A stretch of 61,477 nucleotides of DNA from positions 1 through 61,477 of the forward strand of contig CAIMAQ010000126.1 in NCBI GenBank assembly GCA_903839035.1, written 5' to 3'. This DNA is from an uncultured Opitutia bacterium (lineage in GTDB: Bacteria; Verrucomicrobiota; Verrucomicrobiia; Opitutales; Opitutaceae). Shown piece after piece: positions 28,180-37,616 of the stretch (its first letter is position 1; every line of letters starts with the position of its first letter). A program made the translations under genes and the position numbers. The notes under the pieces were generated by a model that ran no database searches, was not told the DNA's origin, and saw nothing but the letters and a program-made list of their open reading frames with translations.

Positions 28180-29538
28180 ATGAAACCTGCTGGGACCTCC
28201 TTCATTGGCTTTGGCCGCGGCACGGCGGGCGGCGCGACGTTCCGCGCGTTTGACCCGGCGGCGGTCCGGGAGCTGGAGCCGGTTTTCCACTCGGTGTCCG
28301 CGCTCGAATGCGAGCGCGCGGTGCAACTCGCCGCGGGTGCAGCGCCGGCCTGGGCCGAACTGTCTGGCGCGGAGCGTAACCGTTTCCTGCGGCTGATTGC
28401 CGACAAGCTGGACGCCAAGGCCGCAATCCTCGCCGAGCGGGCGGTGCAGGAGACGGGTTTGCCGCTGGCCCGTTGCACGGGCGAGGTGGCCCGCACCTCC
28501 GGCCAGTTGCGGCTTTGCGGCGAGACGGCGGGGCGGGGCGACTGGCGCGATGCGCGCATCGAAACCGCGCTGCCCGACCGCAAGCCGCTGCCCAAGCCCG
28601 ACCATCGCTCGATGCTCCGGCCGCTCGGCCCGGTGGTGGTGTTTGGCTCGAGCAACTTTCCCTTCGCGTACTCGGTCGCCGGCGGTGACACCGCCTCGGC
28701 GTTCGCCGCGGGCTGCCCGGTGATCGTCAAGGCGCATCCCGCCCATCCCGGCACGGGTGAACTCGTCGGCCAGCTCATCGTCGACGCGGTGAAGGAATGC
28801 GGTCTGCCCGAGGGCACCTTTTCCCTGCTGTTTGATGCCGGTTTCGAACTGGGGCAGGCGCTGGTGAAGCATCCGTTGGTGAAGGCCGTGGGCTTTACGG
28901 GTTCGCTCAAGGGCGGCCGGGCGCTGGCGGACCTCGCCGCCGCGCGCCCCGAGCCGATCCCGGTCTACGCCGAGATGGGCAGCATTAACCCGCTGTTCAT
29001 CCTGCCCGGGGCGCTGGCCGAGCGGTCGGCCGCCATCGTGGACGGTCTCCACGCCTCATCGACCGTGGGCGTCGGGCAATTTTGCACCAACCCCGGCCTG
29101 ATCGTGCTGCAGCGCTCGGCGGCCGCGGAACAGTTCGGGCAGGCCTTGGCGGCGAAACTCACGGCCACGCCGGAGAGTGCCATGCTCACGCCGGGCATCA
29201 GGCAGAATTTCGCCACCCACACCGCGGCCCGGGCGAAACAGGCGGGGGTGACGGTGATCACCGAGGCGAAGGCGGAAAAACCCGGTGGCGCGGCGCCAGT
29301 GTGGTTCGAGACTGAGGCTGCGACCTTCCTCAGCAATCACCGCTTGTCGGAGGAAATCTTCGGGCCGAGTTCGCTGGTGGTCTGGTGCCGGGACGAGGCG
29401 GAAATGCACGCAGTTGCCCGCCACCTTGAAGGCAGCCTGACGGCAACCCTGCACGCGGGCGCGGCCGAAGCGGCCGGGCAGGGCGCGTTGGTCGCGCTGC
29501 TCGCCGCGAACGCCGGTCGCGTGATTCTCAACAGCTAG
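28180..29538 (+). CDS. Alpha-ketoglutaric semialdehyde dehydrogenase, truncated by an in-frame TAG
   Basis: This aldehyde dehydrogenase starts one base after the deaminase gene and would oxidise alpha-ketoglutaric semialdehyde to 2-oxoglutarate, closing the hydroxyproline route. Cys302 (VGVGQFCTNPGL) and Glu265 (AEMGSINP) are kept, as are FGSSNFPFAY near 155 and SEEIFGPSSLV near 390. The open frame ends after 452 codons with TAG (29536-29538) in place of an aromatic-like residue of a conserved N-x-[FWY]-P-T-G motif. The normal C-terminus then continues in the same frame to 29764-29766 (see next entry). Unless the base is an error or is read through, the product lacks the last oligomerisation region. 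Confidence 0.8.
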   Translation: MKPAGTSFIGFGRGTAGGATFRAFDPAAVRELEPVFHSVSALECERAVQLAAGAAPAWAELSGAERNRFLRLIADKLDAKAAILAERAVQETGLPLARCTGEVARTSGQLRLCGETAGRGDWRDARIETALPDRKPLPKPDHRSMLRPLGPVVVFGSSNFPFAYSVAGGDTASAFAAGCPVIVKAHPAHPGTGELVGQLIVDAVKECGLPEGTFSLLFDAGFELGQALVKHPLVKAVGFTGSLKGGRALADLAAARPEPIPVYAEMGSINPLFILPGALAERSAAIVDGLHASSTVGVGQFCTNPGLIVLQRSAAAEQFGQALAAKLTATPESAMLTPGIRQNFATHTAARAKQAGVTVITEAKAEKPGGAAPVWFETEAATFLSNHRLSEEIFGPSSLVVWCRDEAEMHAVARHLEGSLTATLHAGAAEAAGQGALVALLAANAGRVILNS

Positions 29539-29766
29539 CCGACGGGCCTCGAGGTCAGTCCGGCCATCGTCCACGGCGGGCCGTATCCCTCCGCGAGTGA
29601 CGGTGGCCGCAGCACGTCCGTGGGCACGCGCGCGCTGAACCGCTGGGTGCGCCTGGTGTGCTATCAAAATTTCTCCGACGGTTTGCTTCCGCCGGAGTTG
29701 AAGAATGCCAATCCGCTCGGACTGCTGCGCCAGGTGAACGGGGAATTCACCCGGGCGGGGATTTAG
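29539..29766 (+). pseudogene. Severed C-terminal region of the semialdehyde dehydrogenase
   Basis: In frame with the gene upstream, 75 sense codons follow the TAG and then a natural TAG stop at 29764. They encode PTGLEVSPAIVHGGPYPSAS followed by an ending with TSVGTRALNRWV, VCYQNF, PLGLLRQVNGEF. This is the normal C-terminal end of the family and includes conserved HGGPYP. Read-through would give 528 residues, the usual length. No start codon with a ribosome site is seen just before it, so it is not a separate gene. Confidence 0.85.
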
Positions 29767-29775
29767 TCCGAACCG

Positions 29776-29855
29776 GTGTCACGTCGAGGCGCTGAGAACG
29801 CGAAGCAGTGCGTCAGAACAGGCCGGCTTCGCGCCTCTGCGACTCTGCGTGAAAC
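29776..29855. repeat. Palindromic element E (8-nt unit)
   Basis: The left arm 29776-29805 and right arm 29827-29855 are imperfectly complementary. The right arm complement shows an 8-nt unit (CGCAGAGT, CGCAGAGG, CGCGAAGC), and the left arm keeps the same period (CGTCGAGG, CGCTGAGA, ACGCGAAG). It fills the gap between the dehydrogenase remnant and thrS and ends exactly at the thrS stop codon (29856). In frame it gives the SRRGAEN-type peptide familiar from spurious open frames. Confidence 0.82.
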
Positions 29856-31769
29856 TCAGGCTTTTCTCTTTTCTGGCAGGGCGCGGGTCGTGACCTCGGT
29901 CTTCAGTTTCGCGACGAAGGCGTCGGCGGGCATGACGCCCTCGTCGCCGCGGGCGCGGCTGCGGACGGAGACGCTGTTCGCCTCGGCCTCTTTCTGGCCG
30001 ATCACGAGGGTGTAGGGCACCTTGTCGAGTTCCGCGCGGCGGATCTTCGCGCCCAGCTTGTCGCTGTGCCCGTCGAGCGTGGCGCGCAGGCCCTCGGCCT
30101 TGAGCTTCGCGAACAGACCGGCGGCGTAATCGTTGAGCTTGTCGCTGATGGGCACGAGGCGCACCTGCTCAGGCGCGAGCCAGGCGGGGAAATCACCGCC
30201 GAAGTGCTCGATCAGTACCCCGCAGAAGCGCTCCATCGAGCCGAACGGCGCGCGGTGGATCATCACGGGGCGGTGCGGCTGGTTGTCGGCGCCGATGTAC
30301 GACAGGTCGAAGCGCACCGGCAGGTTGTAGTCCACCTGCACGGTGCCGAGCTGCCATTCGCGGCCGATCACGTCCTTGATGACGAAGTCGATCTTCGGGC
30401 CGTAAAACGCGGCCTCGCCGGGTTCCTCGGTGAACGGCACGCCGAGCGTCTGGGCGGCGGCGCGGCAGGCGGCCTCGGCCTTGTCCCAGTTGGCGGCGTC
30501 ACCAGTGTATTTCTTCGAATCCGGGTCGCGCAGGCCGACGCGAACGCGGTAGTCGCTCATGCCCAGCGTGGTGAGGACGATTTTGACGAGGGCAAGGCAG
30601 CCGATGAGTTCGGCCGGGACCTGGTCCTCGGTGCAGAAGAGATGGGCGTCGTCCTGCGTGAAGCCGCGGACGCGCGTCATGCCGGTGAGCTCACCCGACT
30701 GTTCCCAGCGGTAGACGGTGCCGAATTCCGCGAGGCGCACGGGCAGATCGCGGTAAGAGTGGGGCTGCGAGGCGAAGATCTTGATGTGATGCGGGCAGTT
30801 CATCGGCTTCAGCATGAAACCGTCGAGCAGCTGGTCGTTGGGCTTCACGCGGTCGGCCGTGATGGTTTCCTTGCCGGTGCGGGCGTTGACCTGCGCGGCG
30901 AGGTGCGCGGAGACGGCATCGAGGCGGGCGTAGACCTCGGCGCACGAGCAGCCCTCGGAAATGACCTTCGCGAGCGATTCGTTTTCGATGACCGGGGAGA
31001 ACTGCGATTCCTTGTAATAGGGGAAGTGGCCGGAAGTCTTGTAGAGCTCGAGCTTGCCGATGTGCGGCGTGAACACCTGCGAGTAGCCCTGCTTGTGCAG
31101 CTCGCCGCCGATGAAATTCTGGAGCTCCTGGCGGATGATGGACCCGTTGGGGGTCCAGAGGATGAGGCCCTGACCGACGTCCTCGTCGATGACAAAGAGC
31201 TTCAGGTCCCGGCCGAGTTTCCGGTGGTCGCGGGCCTTGGCCTGCTCCTGCTGCTCGAGGTAGGCGGCCAGCTCGTCCTTCGTCGGGAAGGCGGTGCCGT
31301 AGATGCGCTGGAGCTGCTGGTTCTTCTCGTCGCCGCGGTGATACGCGCCGGCGATGGAAAGCAGCTTGAACGCCTTCAGCTTCGAGGAATAGCGCACGTG
31401 CGAGCCGGCGCAGAGGTCGGTGAACTCGCCGTTGGAGTAGAACGAGATCTTCTCGTCGGCGGGGATGTCGGCGAGCCGGCCCAGCTTGTAACGCTCCTGG
31501 CCGCGGGACTTGATGATCTCGACGGCCTCCTCGCGGGAGACTTCCTTGCGGAGGAACGGCTGGTTCTCGTCCGCGATCTTCTTCATCTCGGCCTCGATTT
31601 TGACGAGGTCGTCGGCGGTGAATTTATGGTCGAGATCGATGTCGTAGTAAAACCCGGTGTCCGTCGGCGGTCCGATGTCGAGTTTGGCCTCGGGGAAGAG
31701 GCGGAGAATGGCCGTCGCCATGATGTGCGAGGCCGAGTGGCGGAGTTCTTCGAGCGGGGACATGGACAT
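29856..31769 (-). CDS. thrS: Threonine--tRNA ligase lacking a TGS domain
   Basis: This 637-residue class II synthetase charges tRNA-Thr. The N-terminus begins directly with the editing (SAD) domain: HxxxH in RHSASHIMA (residues 11 and 15) and Cys120-His124 (LCAGSH). There is no TGS domain of about 60 residues before it, and an in-frame TAG lies 24 nt upstream of the ATG, so no longer start exists. The catalytic core keeps the zinc Cys in MNCPHH (near 325), motif 2 around YRWEQSGELTGMTRVRGFTQDD, and motif 3 HRAPFGSMERFCGVLIEHFGG. An extra segment of roughly 55-60 residues (about 259-317) sits between motif 1 and motif 2. The anticodon domain is C-terminal. Confidence 0.94.
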   Translation of the reverse strand: MSMSPLEELRHSASHIMATAILRLFPEAKLDIGPPTDTGFYYDIDLDHKFTADDLVKIEAEMKKIADENQPFLRKEVSREEAVEIIKSRGQERYKLGRLADIPADEKISFYSNGEFTDLCAGSHVRYSSKLKAFKLLSIAGAYHRGDEKNQQLQRIYGTAFPTKDELAAYLEQQEQAKARDHRKLGRDLKLFVIDEDVGQGLILWTPNGSIIRQELQNFIGGELHKQGYSQVFTPHIGKLELYKTSGHFPYYKESQFSPVIENESLAKVISEGCSCAEVYARLDAVSAHLAAQVNARTGKETITADRVKPNDQLLDGFMLKPMNCPHHIKIFASQPHSYRDLPVRLAEFGTVYRWEQSGELTGMTRVRGFTQDDAHLFCTEDQVPAELIGCLALVKIVLTTLGMSDYRVRVGLRDPDSKKYTGDAANWDKAEAACRAAAQTLGVPFTEEPGEAAFYGPKIDFVIKDVIGREWQLGTVQVDYNLPVRFDLSYIGADNQPHRPVMIHRAPFGSMERFCGVLIEHFGGDFPAWLAPEQVRLVPISDKLNDYAAGLFAKLKAEGLRATLDGHSDKLGAKIRRAELDKVPYTLVIGQKEAEANSVSVRSRARGDEGVMPADAFVAKLKTEVTTRALPEKRKA

Positions 31770-31828
31770 GATGTTATTTGGTTTGGGCCCTGCCTACGAT
31801 GCAGCGCCGAAAGGGAAAAATAGAGGAT

Positions 31829-33193
<1,365 letters not shown>

Positions 33194-33405
33194 GGAAGGA
33201 AAAGGGTCGGGTGAAGGTTACTACCTGAAATTCCGCCGCAGCGGAATGCGATTTTGCCGGATACGGCGCACGGCGGCGCCGGCGGTTGTCGGACTTAACA
33301 ACCGCAACGCGTGGTTCGCGACGTCGAGGGACGGCGCGAAACGGTGCAAAATCGTGTGGCGAACCGGGGCATGGCGTGCTCTGCTGAAGGGCCAGAAACG
33401 CCAAT

Positions 33406-34419
33406 ATGCCCGCCAACTTCAAGCTCGATTTAACCCAACGCCCGCGGCGCCTCCGCCGCTCCGCCAACCTGCGCGCGCTCGTCGAGGAGACGGTGCTGCG
33501 CCCGGTGGACTTCATCGCGCCGCTCTTCGTCGTCGAGGGCAAGGCCCGGCCGGACGAGATCAAGTCCATGCCCGGAGTTTTCCGGCTGAACCTCACGGAC
33601 CTCGTCAAGGAATGCCGGGCGCTCCACCAACTGGGCGTGCCGGCAGTGGCGCTGTTTCCGAAGCTCGACCCGAAGCTCAAGGACCATGAGGGGACGCAGG
33701 CCCTGAACGAGGAGTCGCTGATTCTCCGGGCGGTCCGGGCGGTGAAAAAGGCGGTTCCCGAGCTGGTGATTTTGACGGACGTCGCGCTCGATCCCTATAC
33801 GACGCACGGCCATGACGGCGTGCTGACCCCGGCGATGGACGACGTCGAGAACGACCGCACGGTTGGCATCCTGACCAAGATGGCGGTCCTGCAGGCGCGG
33901 GCGGGCGTGGATCTCGTGGCGCCGTCGGACATGATGGACGGGCGCGTCGGTGCGATCCGGCGGGCGCTGGATGGCGCGGGCTATTCGGGCACGGGCATCA
34001 TGGCCTACTCGGCGAAGTTCAATTCCGGCTATTACGGGCCGTTCCGCGATGCGGTCGGCAGTTCGCAGGCCGCCGGCACGCGGCTGCTCAGCAAGGCGAC
34101 CTACCAGTTGAATCCCGCGAACCGCCGCGAGGCGATCGCCGAGGCGCTGCTCGATGAGGCCGAGGGCGCGGACATCATCATGGTGAAACCGGCCGGGCTG
34201 TACCTCGACATCATCCGTGATGTGCGCGAGGTGACACGGAAGCCGGTCGCCGCCTACCAGATCTCGGGCGAATACGCGCAGATCCACGCCGCGGCGCGGC
34301 TGGGCTGGCTCGACTATGCGCGCTGCCGCCACGAATCGCTGCTGGCGATCAAGCGCGCGGGCGCGGACATGATCCTGACGTATTTCGCCAAGGAGATGGC
34401 GAAGGAGCTGGGTCGCTAA
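33406..34419 (+). CDS. hemB: Porphobilinogen synthase (delta-aminolevulinate dehydratase)
   Basis: This 337-residue enzyme joins two 5-aminolevulinate molecules to porphobilinogen in haem synthesis. The metal-site stretch reads DVALDPYTTHGHDGV near residue 126, which has the acidic rather than triple-Cys pattern, so a magnesium-dependent type is likely. The Schiff-base Lys pair lies in YSAKFNSGYYGPFRDA (near 202) and IIMVKPAGLYLDII (near 262). The MPANFKLDLTQRPRRLR start is typical. The stop lies in a perfect hairpin (34410-34429) facing a convergent gene. The ferrochelatase gene lies elsewhere in the window, so this is not a haem operon. Confidence 0.96.
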   Translation: MPANFKLDLTQRPRRLRRSANLRALVEETVLRPVDFIAPLFVVEGKARPDEIKSMPGVFRLNLTDLVKECRALHQLGVPAVALFPKLDPKLKDHEGTQALNEESLILRAVRAVKKAVPELVILTDVALDPYTTHGHDGVLTPAMDDVENDRTVGILTKMAVLQARAGVDLVAPSDMMDGRVGAIRRALDGAGYSGTGIMAYSAKFNSGYYGPFRDAVGSSQAAGTRLLSKATYQLNPANRREAIAEALLDEAEGADIIMVKPAGLYLDIIRDVREVTRKPVAAYQISGEYAQIHAAARLGWLDYARCRHESLLAIKRAGADMILTYFAKEMAKELGR

Positions 34420-34429
34420 ACAGCGACCC
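34410..34429. terminator. Hairpin at the hemB stop, between convergent genes
   Basis: A perfect 8-bp stem (34410-34417 with 34422-34429) has loop AAAC; it includes the hemB TAA at 34417-34419. No T-tract follows on either strand. It could limit transcription from both sides, but this is only suggested by position. Confidence 0.45.
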
Positions 34430-34443
34430 GCTGAAAGCTTGGC

Positions 34444-35028
34444 TCAGAACGGCGACCGCGGCACCTGCACGGAGTCGCCGGGCATGAGCTGGACGTCCCG
34501 GGCGGGGTCTTTTTGCGCGAGGGTGATGTTGATTTCGTAGGACTTCTGGTCGCGCACGAGGTTCACCTTGGTTTCCTTCGCGTAGAGCGTGAAGCCGCCC
34601 GCGGCCTGCACGGCCTTCGAGACGGTCAGATCCGGCGTCCAGATGATGCGGCCCGGGCGGGTTACCTCGCCGCCCACGTAAACGTAGCGCTCGGTCACGC
34701 TCACGGAGACCTCCAGCGTGATGTAGAATTTTTTCGCGATGTAGGTCGCGCGGATGCGTTGGGCGAGCTGGTCGGTCGTGGCGTTGGCCGTCGAGATCGT
34801 GCCGATGTAGGGCAGGCTGATCGTCTCATTGTCGCTGATCTGCACCTGGTTGTTGCTCGGGTCGGGCACGCCCTGGAGGGCGACGACCAGGCTGTCCCCC
34901 GGACGTACCTGCACGATCCGGCTGGCCGGGGGAACCTGCGGATCAGCGGCAGCGGCGGTGCTCGCCACCAGCAGCAGGGCGAGACTGACACAGCGCAGCA
35001 CCGCGCGAGAGATGAGTTCCATGGGCAT
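34444..35028 (-). CDS. Periplasmic polysaccharide export / SLBB-type protein
   Basis: This 194-residue protein has a signal segment (LRCVSLALLLVASTAAA) and then the polysaccharide-export (Wza N-terminal) domain: VQVRPGDSLVVALQGVPDPSNN and IQISDNETISLPYIGTI-type strands. An SLBB-like beta-grasp unit follows (VYVGGEVTRPGRIIWTPDLTVSKAVQAAGGF) with KTVNLVRDQ... The C-terminus ends PGDSVQVPRSPF. In the family such proteins form or line the outer-membrane pore for exopolysaccharide. No glycosyltransferase or Wzc-type kinase is next to it here, so it is an isolated gene. The start could be 35028 or 35022. Confidence 0.82.
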   Translation of the reverse strand: MPMELISRAVLRCVSLALLLVASTAAAADPQVPPASRIVQVRPGDSLVVALQGVPDPSNNQVQISDNETISLPYIGTISTANATTDQLAQRIRATYIAKKFYITLEVSVSVTERYVYVGGEVTRPGRIIWTPDLTVSKAVQAAGGFTLYAKETKVNLVRDQKSYEINITLAQKDPARDVQLMPGDSVQVPRSPF

Positions 35029-35061
35029 GGCTGATTAGGCCAAACCGGGACCAACGCAATC

Positions 35062-35847
35062 TTACCGTTTGCCGCGGGTCTTGCGCCGGGGCTTTTCGTC
35101 TTCGTCCTCGGACTTGGCCGGCTTGTCGTCGTCGCCGTCCTCCTTTTCCCCGTCATCGTCCTTGGACTTTTTCTCGCCGTCCTCGTCGCTTTCCTCGTCG
35201 TCATCCCACTTGAGCGACTCGTCGTTCTTGAGTTTTTCCTCCTCGGCCTCGTCGAGCTCGGGCAGGTCGTCGTCCTCCTCGGTGCTCTTGGCGGGCTTCT
35301 CGTCGTCGGACTCGTAGCCGGCGGGCATGAAGTCGAGGATGGCGGTGATCTCCTCGAACGAGTGGACCGCGCGGCCCTCGATAAAATGGCTGTTCTGTGC
35401 CTCGCGGAGCTCGTCCTCGACCTCGTCGACGGTGAGCTTGGATTCGAAGTCGAAAAGGTCGTTGAGCATCTTCACGCGGCAGCGCGTGAGCAGGTCGAGC
35501 AGGTCGGCGTACGGGCCGTTCTCCTCGTCCAGCACGTCGGGCAGCACGAAAAGCTTTTCCTCGGACTCAAACAGCGACTCCTTGGTGCGCTTGAGGCGCA
35601 CCTTGCCGGCGCCGAGATCCTTCTCGATGCGGAAGAGGATGAAGGCGCGCTCCATCAAATCCTGGTCAAAGCCGTAGTCGCGCAGCGGGTCCACCAACTC
35701 GATGAGGTGGGAGAGCTGGCGCGGATCAATGATGCTCAGGCCGTCGACGTCCCAGCGCACCGGATCACTGGTTTCGTTGACCCACCAGTTATGATCATCA
35801 CCGAGACGGACGATGCACCATTCGAGAGTAGAAGTAGCTTTGGCCAT
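35062..35847 (-). CDS. Conserved hypothetical protein with a charged D/E/K-rich tail
   Basis: This 261-residue protein with ATG at 35847 has a folded N-terminal part (about 1-165) containing LEWCIVRLGDDHNWWVNETSDPVRWDVDGLSIIDPRQLSHLIE and a helical section LLDLLTRCRVKMLNDLFDFESKLTVDEVEDELREA. The last 90 residues are almost only D, E and K (repeated EEDDD, DDGEKEDGDDD) and end with the basic patch PRRKTRGKR. The frame upstream of 35847 is open, but its extension does not look like protein. Function unknown; the acidic tail resembles those of nucleic-acid- or histone-like-binding proteins only in composition. It is divergent from pyrD by about 185 bp. Confidence 0.65.
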   Translation of the reverse strand: MAKATSTLEWCIVRLGDDHNWWVNETSDPVRWDVDGLSIIDPRQLSHLIELVDPLRDYGFDQDLMERAFILFRIEKDLGAGKVRLKRTKESLFESEEKLFVLPDVLDEENGPYADLLDLLTRCRVKMLNDLFDFESKLTVDEVEDELREAQNSHFIEGRAVHSFEEITAILDFMPAGYESDDEKPAKSTEEDDDLPELDEAEEEKLKNDESLKWDDDEESDEDGEKKSKDDDGEKEDGDDDKPAKSEDEDEKPRRKTRGKR

Positions 35848-36032
35848 GAGTTGGGAGGGCGGGTGTGATTTTTGGCGCAGCGTGCGAGGGGAGGGTGAAA
35901 AAACAAGCACAAAAAACTTCGCGGGTGTCCGGGCCAAAAAAACACCGTGAATCCTGCGAAAATCCTTTGCGGTGGGGCGTTTACCCGCGTGGGTACTTGC
36001 CTTTTGCCACCGCGATTTCACTGTCCGCCTCC

Positions 36033-37097
36033 ATGGGGTTGATTTACGAGAAACTGGTCCGCCGAGCCCTCTTCACGCTGGACGCCGAGCATGCGCACGA
36101 GCTGGGCATCGATGCGCTGACGGTGCTCGCCGCACTGCCGCCATTGTGCCGGCTGATGGAGCGATGGAACGGCCTACCGGCGGCGTCCTCTCGGCCGGTG
36201 GAGGCCTTCGGGCTGAAATTTCCCAACGCCGTCGGGCTTGCGGCGGGGTTCGACAAGAACGCCACCGCCTGGCCCGCCGCGGCGGCGCTGGGTTTCGGCC
36301 ATGTCGAGATCGGCACCGTGACCGCGCTGCGGCAGCCGGGCAACGACCGGCCGCGGGCGTTTCGCTATCCCGCGTCGGAGGCGGTGATCAACCGCATGGG
36401 CTTCAACAACCACGGCGCCGAAGCCGTGGCCAGGCGGCTGGCCCGCCGGGCCGGTCCCGGGCACCGGCGCATCCCGCTCGGGATCAACCTCGGCAAGTCG
36501 AAGGTCGCCCCACTGGACCAGGCTGTCGCGGATTACCTCGCGAGTTTCAACCTGCTGGCCGGCCATGCCGACTATCTGGTGCTCAATGTCAGCAGCCCGA
36601 ACACGCCGGGCCTGCGGCAACTGCAGGATGGGGACCGGCTGCGCGATCTGCTCGGCGCGGTGACCGCCGCCAACCGCGCGCGCGCCACGACCCCCGGCCA
36701 GAGCCGCAAGCCACTGCTGCTGAAAATCGCGCCGGACCTGAATTTCCGGCAGATTGACGCCGTACTCGAAACGATCGCCGAGTTCAGCCTCGACGGTATC
36801 ATTGCCACCAACACCACGCTGGCCCGGCCCGGCCCGTTTGCGGCAGTCAACGAGGCGGGCGGTTTAAGCGGGGCGCCGCTGCGTTCGCGCTCGACCGAGA
36901 TCATCAGCTACATTTCCCGCGCGACGCACGGCCGGCTGCCGATCATCGGCGTCGGCGGCATCATGGATGCGGCGGGGGCTGGCGAGAAACTCGATGCCGG
37001 GGCCATGCTCGTACAGATATATACCGGGCTGGTGTATCGCGGGCCGTTTTTCGCGGCGGAGGTCGCGCAGGCGCTGGCGGACCGGCAGCGGACGTAG
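36033..37097 (+). CDS. pyrD: Dihydroorotate dehydrogenase (quinone type)
   Basis: This 354-residue class 2, membrane-associated DHODH oxidises dihydroorotate to orotate with quinone. The N-terminal helix YEKLVRRALFTLDAEHAHEL is the class 2 membrane-binding extension. FMN contacts are seen in GLAAGFDKNATAW (near 69), INLGKSKVAPLD (near 150), NVSSPNTPGLRQLQ (near 187) with the catalytic Ser, and IIATNTTLARPG (near 251). PIIGVGGIMDAAGA lies near 303. The ATG at 36033 was chosen; upstream open-frame residues do not fit the family. The rest of the pyrimidine genes lie in another operon from 42.3 to 45.2 kb. Confidence 0.95.
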   Translation: MGLIYEKLVRRALFTLDAEHAHELGIDALTVLAALPPLCRLMERWNGLPAASSRPVEAFGLKFPNAVGLAAGFDKNATAWPAAAALGFGHVEIGTVTALRQPGNDRPRAFRYPASEAVINRMGFNNHGAEAVARRLARRAGPGHRRIPLGINLGKSKVAPLDQAVADYLASFNLLAGHADYLVLNVSSPNTPGLRQLQDGDRLRDLLGAVTAANRARATTPGQSRKPLLLKIAPDLNFRQIDAVLETIAEFSLDGIIATNTTLARPGPFAAVNEAGGLSGAPLRSRSTEIISYISRATHGRLPIIGVGGIMDAAGAGEKLDAGAMLVQIYTGLVYRGPFFAAEVAQALADRQRT

Positions 37098-37288
37098 GGT
37101 CTGCTTCTGCCGAGCAGGCGGCGGGGCCACGGTACGTTCCATCCGTGATGGCTTGGGCCGAAATGGCTCCGCGGCGCCACCGCCGCGGGCGTGCCGGAAC
37201 GCGGCGAAGGCGCTGCGACCCCAAGAAACAAACGCCTTTACAAGCCGCGCGCGATTCCTCTTAGTCCGCCTTCCCCTGTTTTTTCGAT

Positions 37289-37373
37289 GCTCGGGTGGTG
37301 GAATTGGTAGACACACACGTTTGAGGGGCGTGTGCCGTAAGGCGTGCAGGTTCGAGTCCTGTCCCGAGCACCA
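37289..37373 (+). tRNA. tRNA-Leu (anticodon GAG)
   Basis: This is an 85-nt tRNA with CCA encoded at 37371-37373. The acceptor stem is GCTCGGG (37289-37295) with CCCGAGC (37363-37369) and discriminator A at 37370. The anticodon loop TTGAGGG (37321-37327) puts GAG in the anticodon position with G37 after it. The stem is closed by a G-T pair. The long variable arm expected of a class II leucine tRNA lies between 37333 and 37350. The T-loop TTCGAGT is normal. It would read CUC and CUU. Confidence 0.97.
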
Positions 37374-37398
37374 TTTTTGAGGCGGGGCCTCAAAAATG
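37372..37398 (+). terminator. Perfect hairpin fused to the tRNA-Leu 3' end
   Basis: A 12-bp perfect stem (37372-37383 with 37387-37398, about 3-nt loop) begins inside the CCA of the tRNA. Position right after a tRNA suggests a terminator or processing signal, although no T-tract follows the right arm. The rest of 37399-37616 has no recognised feature beyond the presumed promoter of the next gene. Confidence 0.6.
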
Positions 37399-37616
37399 CC
37401 CTTCGAAGCCCGCCGGGCGAAGTCGGGTAGGCGAATCCAGGTCTCCATGTCGCGTCCTTTTCGTCTCCGCGCTATAGTTCCTTCGCGGCGCTAATTTCTC
37501 CTCTGGGAAATCGCTTGCCTCACCCCCGGGAGCGTGGACACTCCCTGCCGACTATCACCGGCGCATTGTGCGCCCCAGCAAACCACCGCGGGCCCGTGCC
37601 CGCTTGCCTCGACTAC

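Noticed and set aside
29776..30015. Short open frame starting SRRGAENAKQ
   Set aside because: It is translated from repeat element E and runs into the thrS antisense.
30066..31823. Plus-strand open frame opposite thrS
   Set aside because: Clear synthetase motifs on the other strand; translation is Val/Gly/Asp-rich without family.
31770..31828. T-box or riboswitch before thrS
   Set aside because: The gap is 59 bases and has no T-box core or specifier stem.
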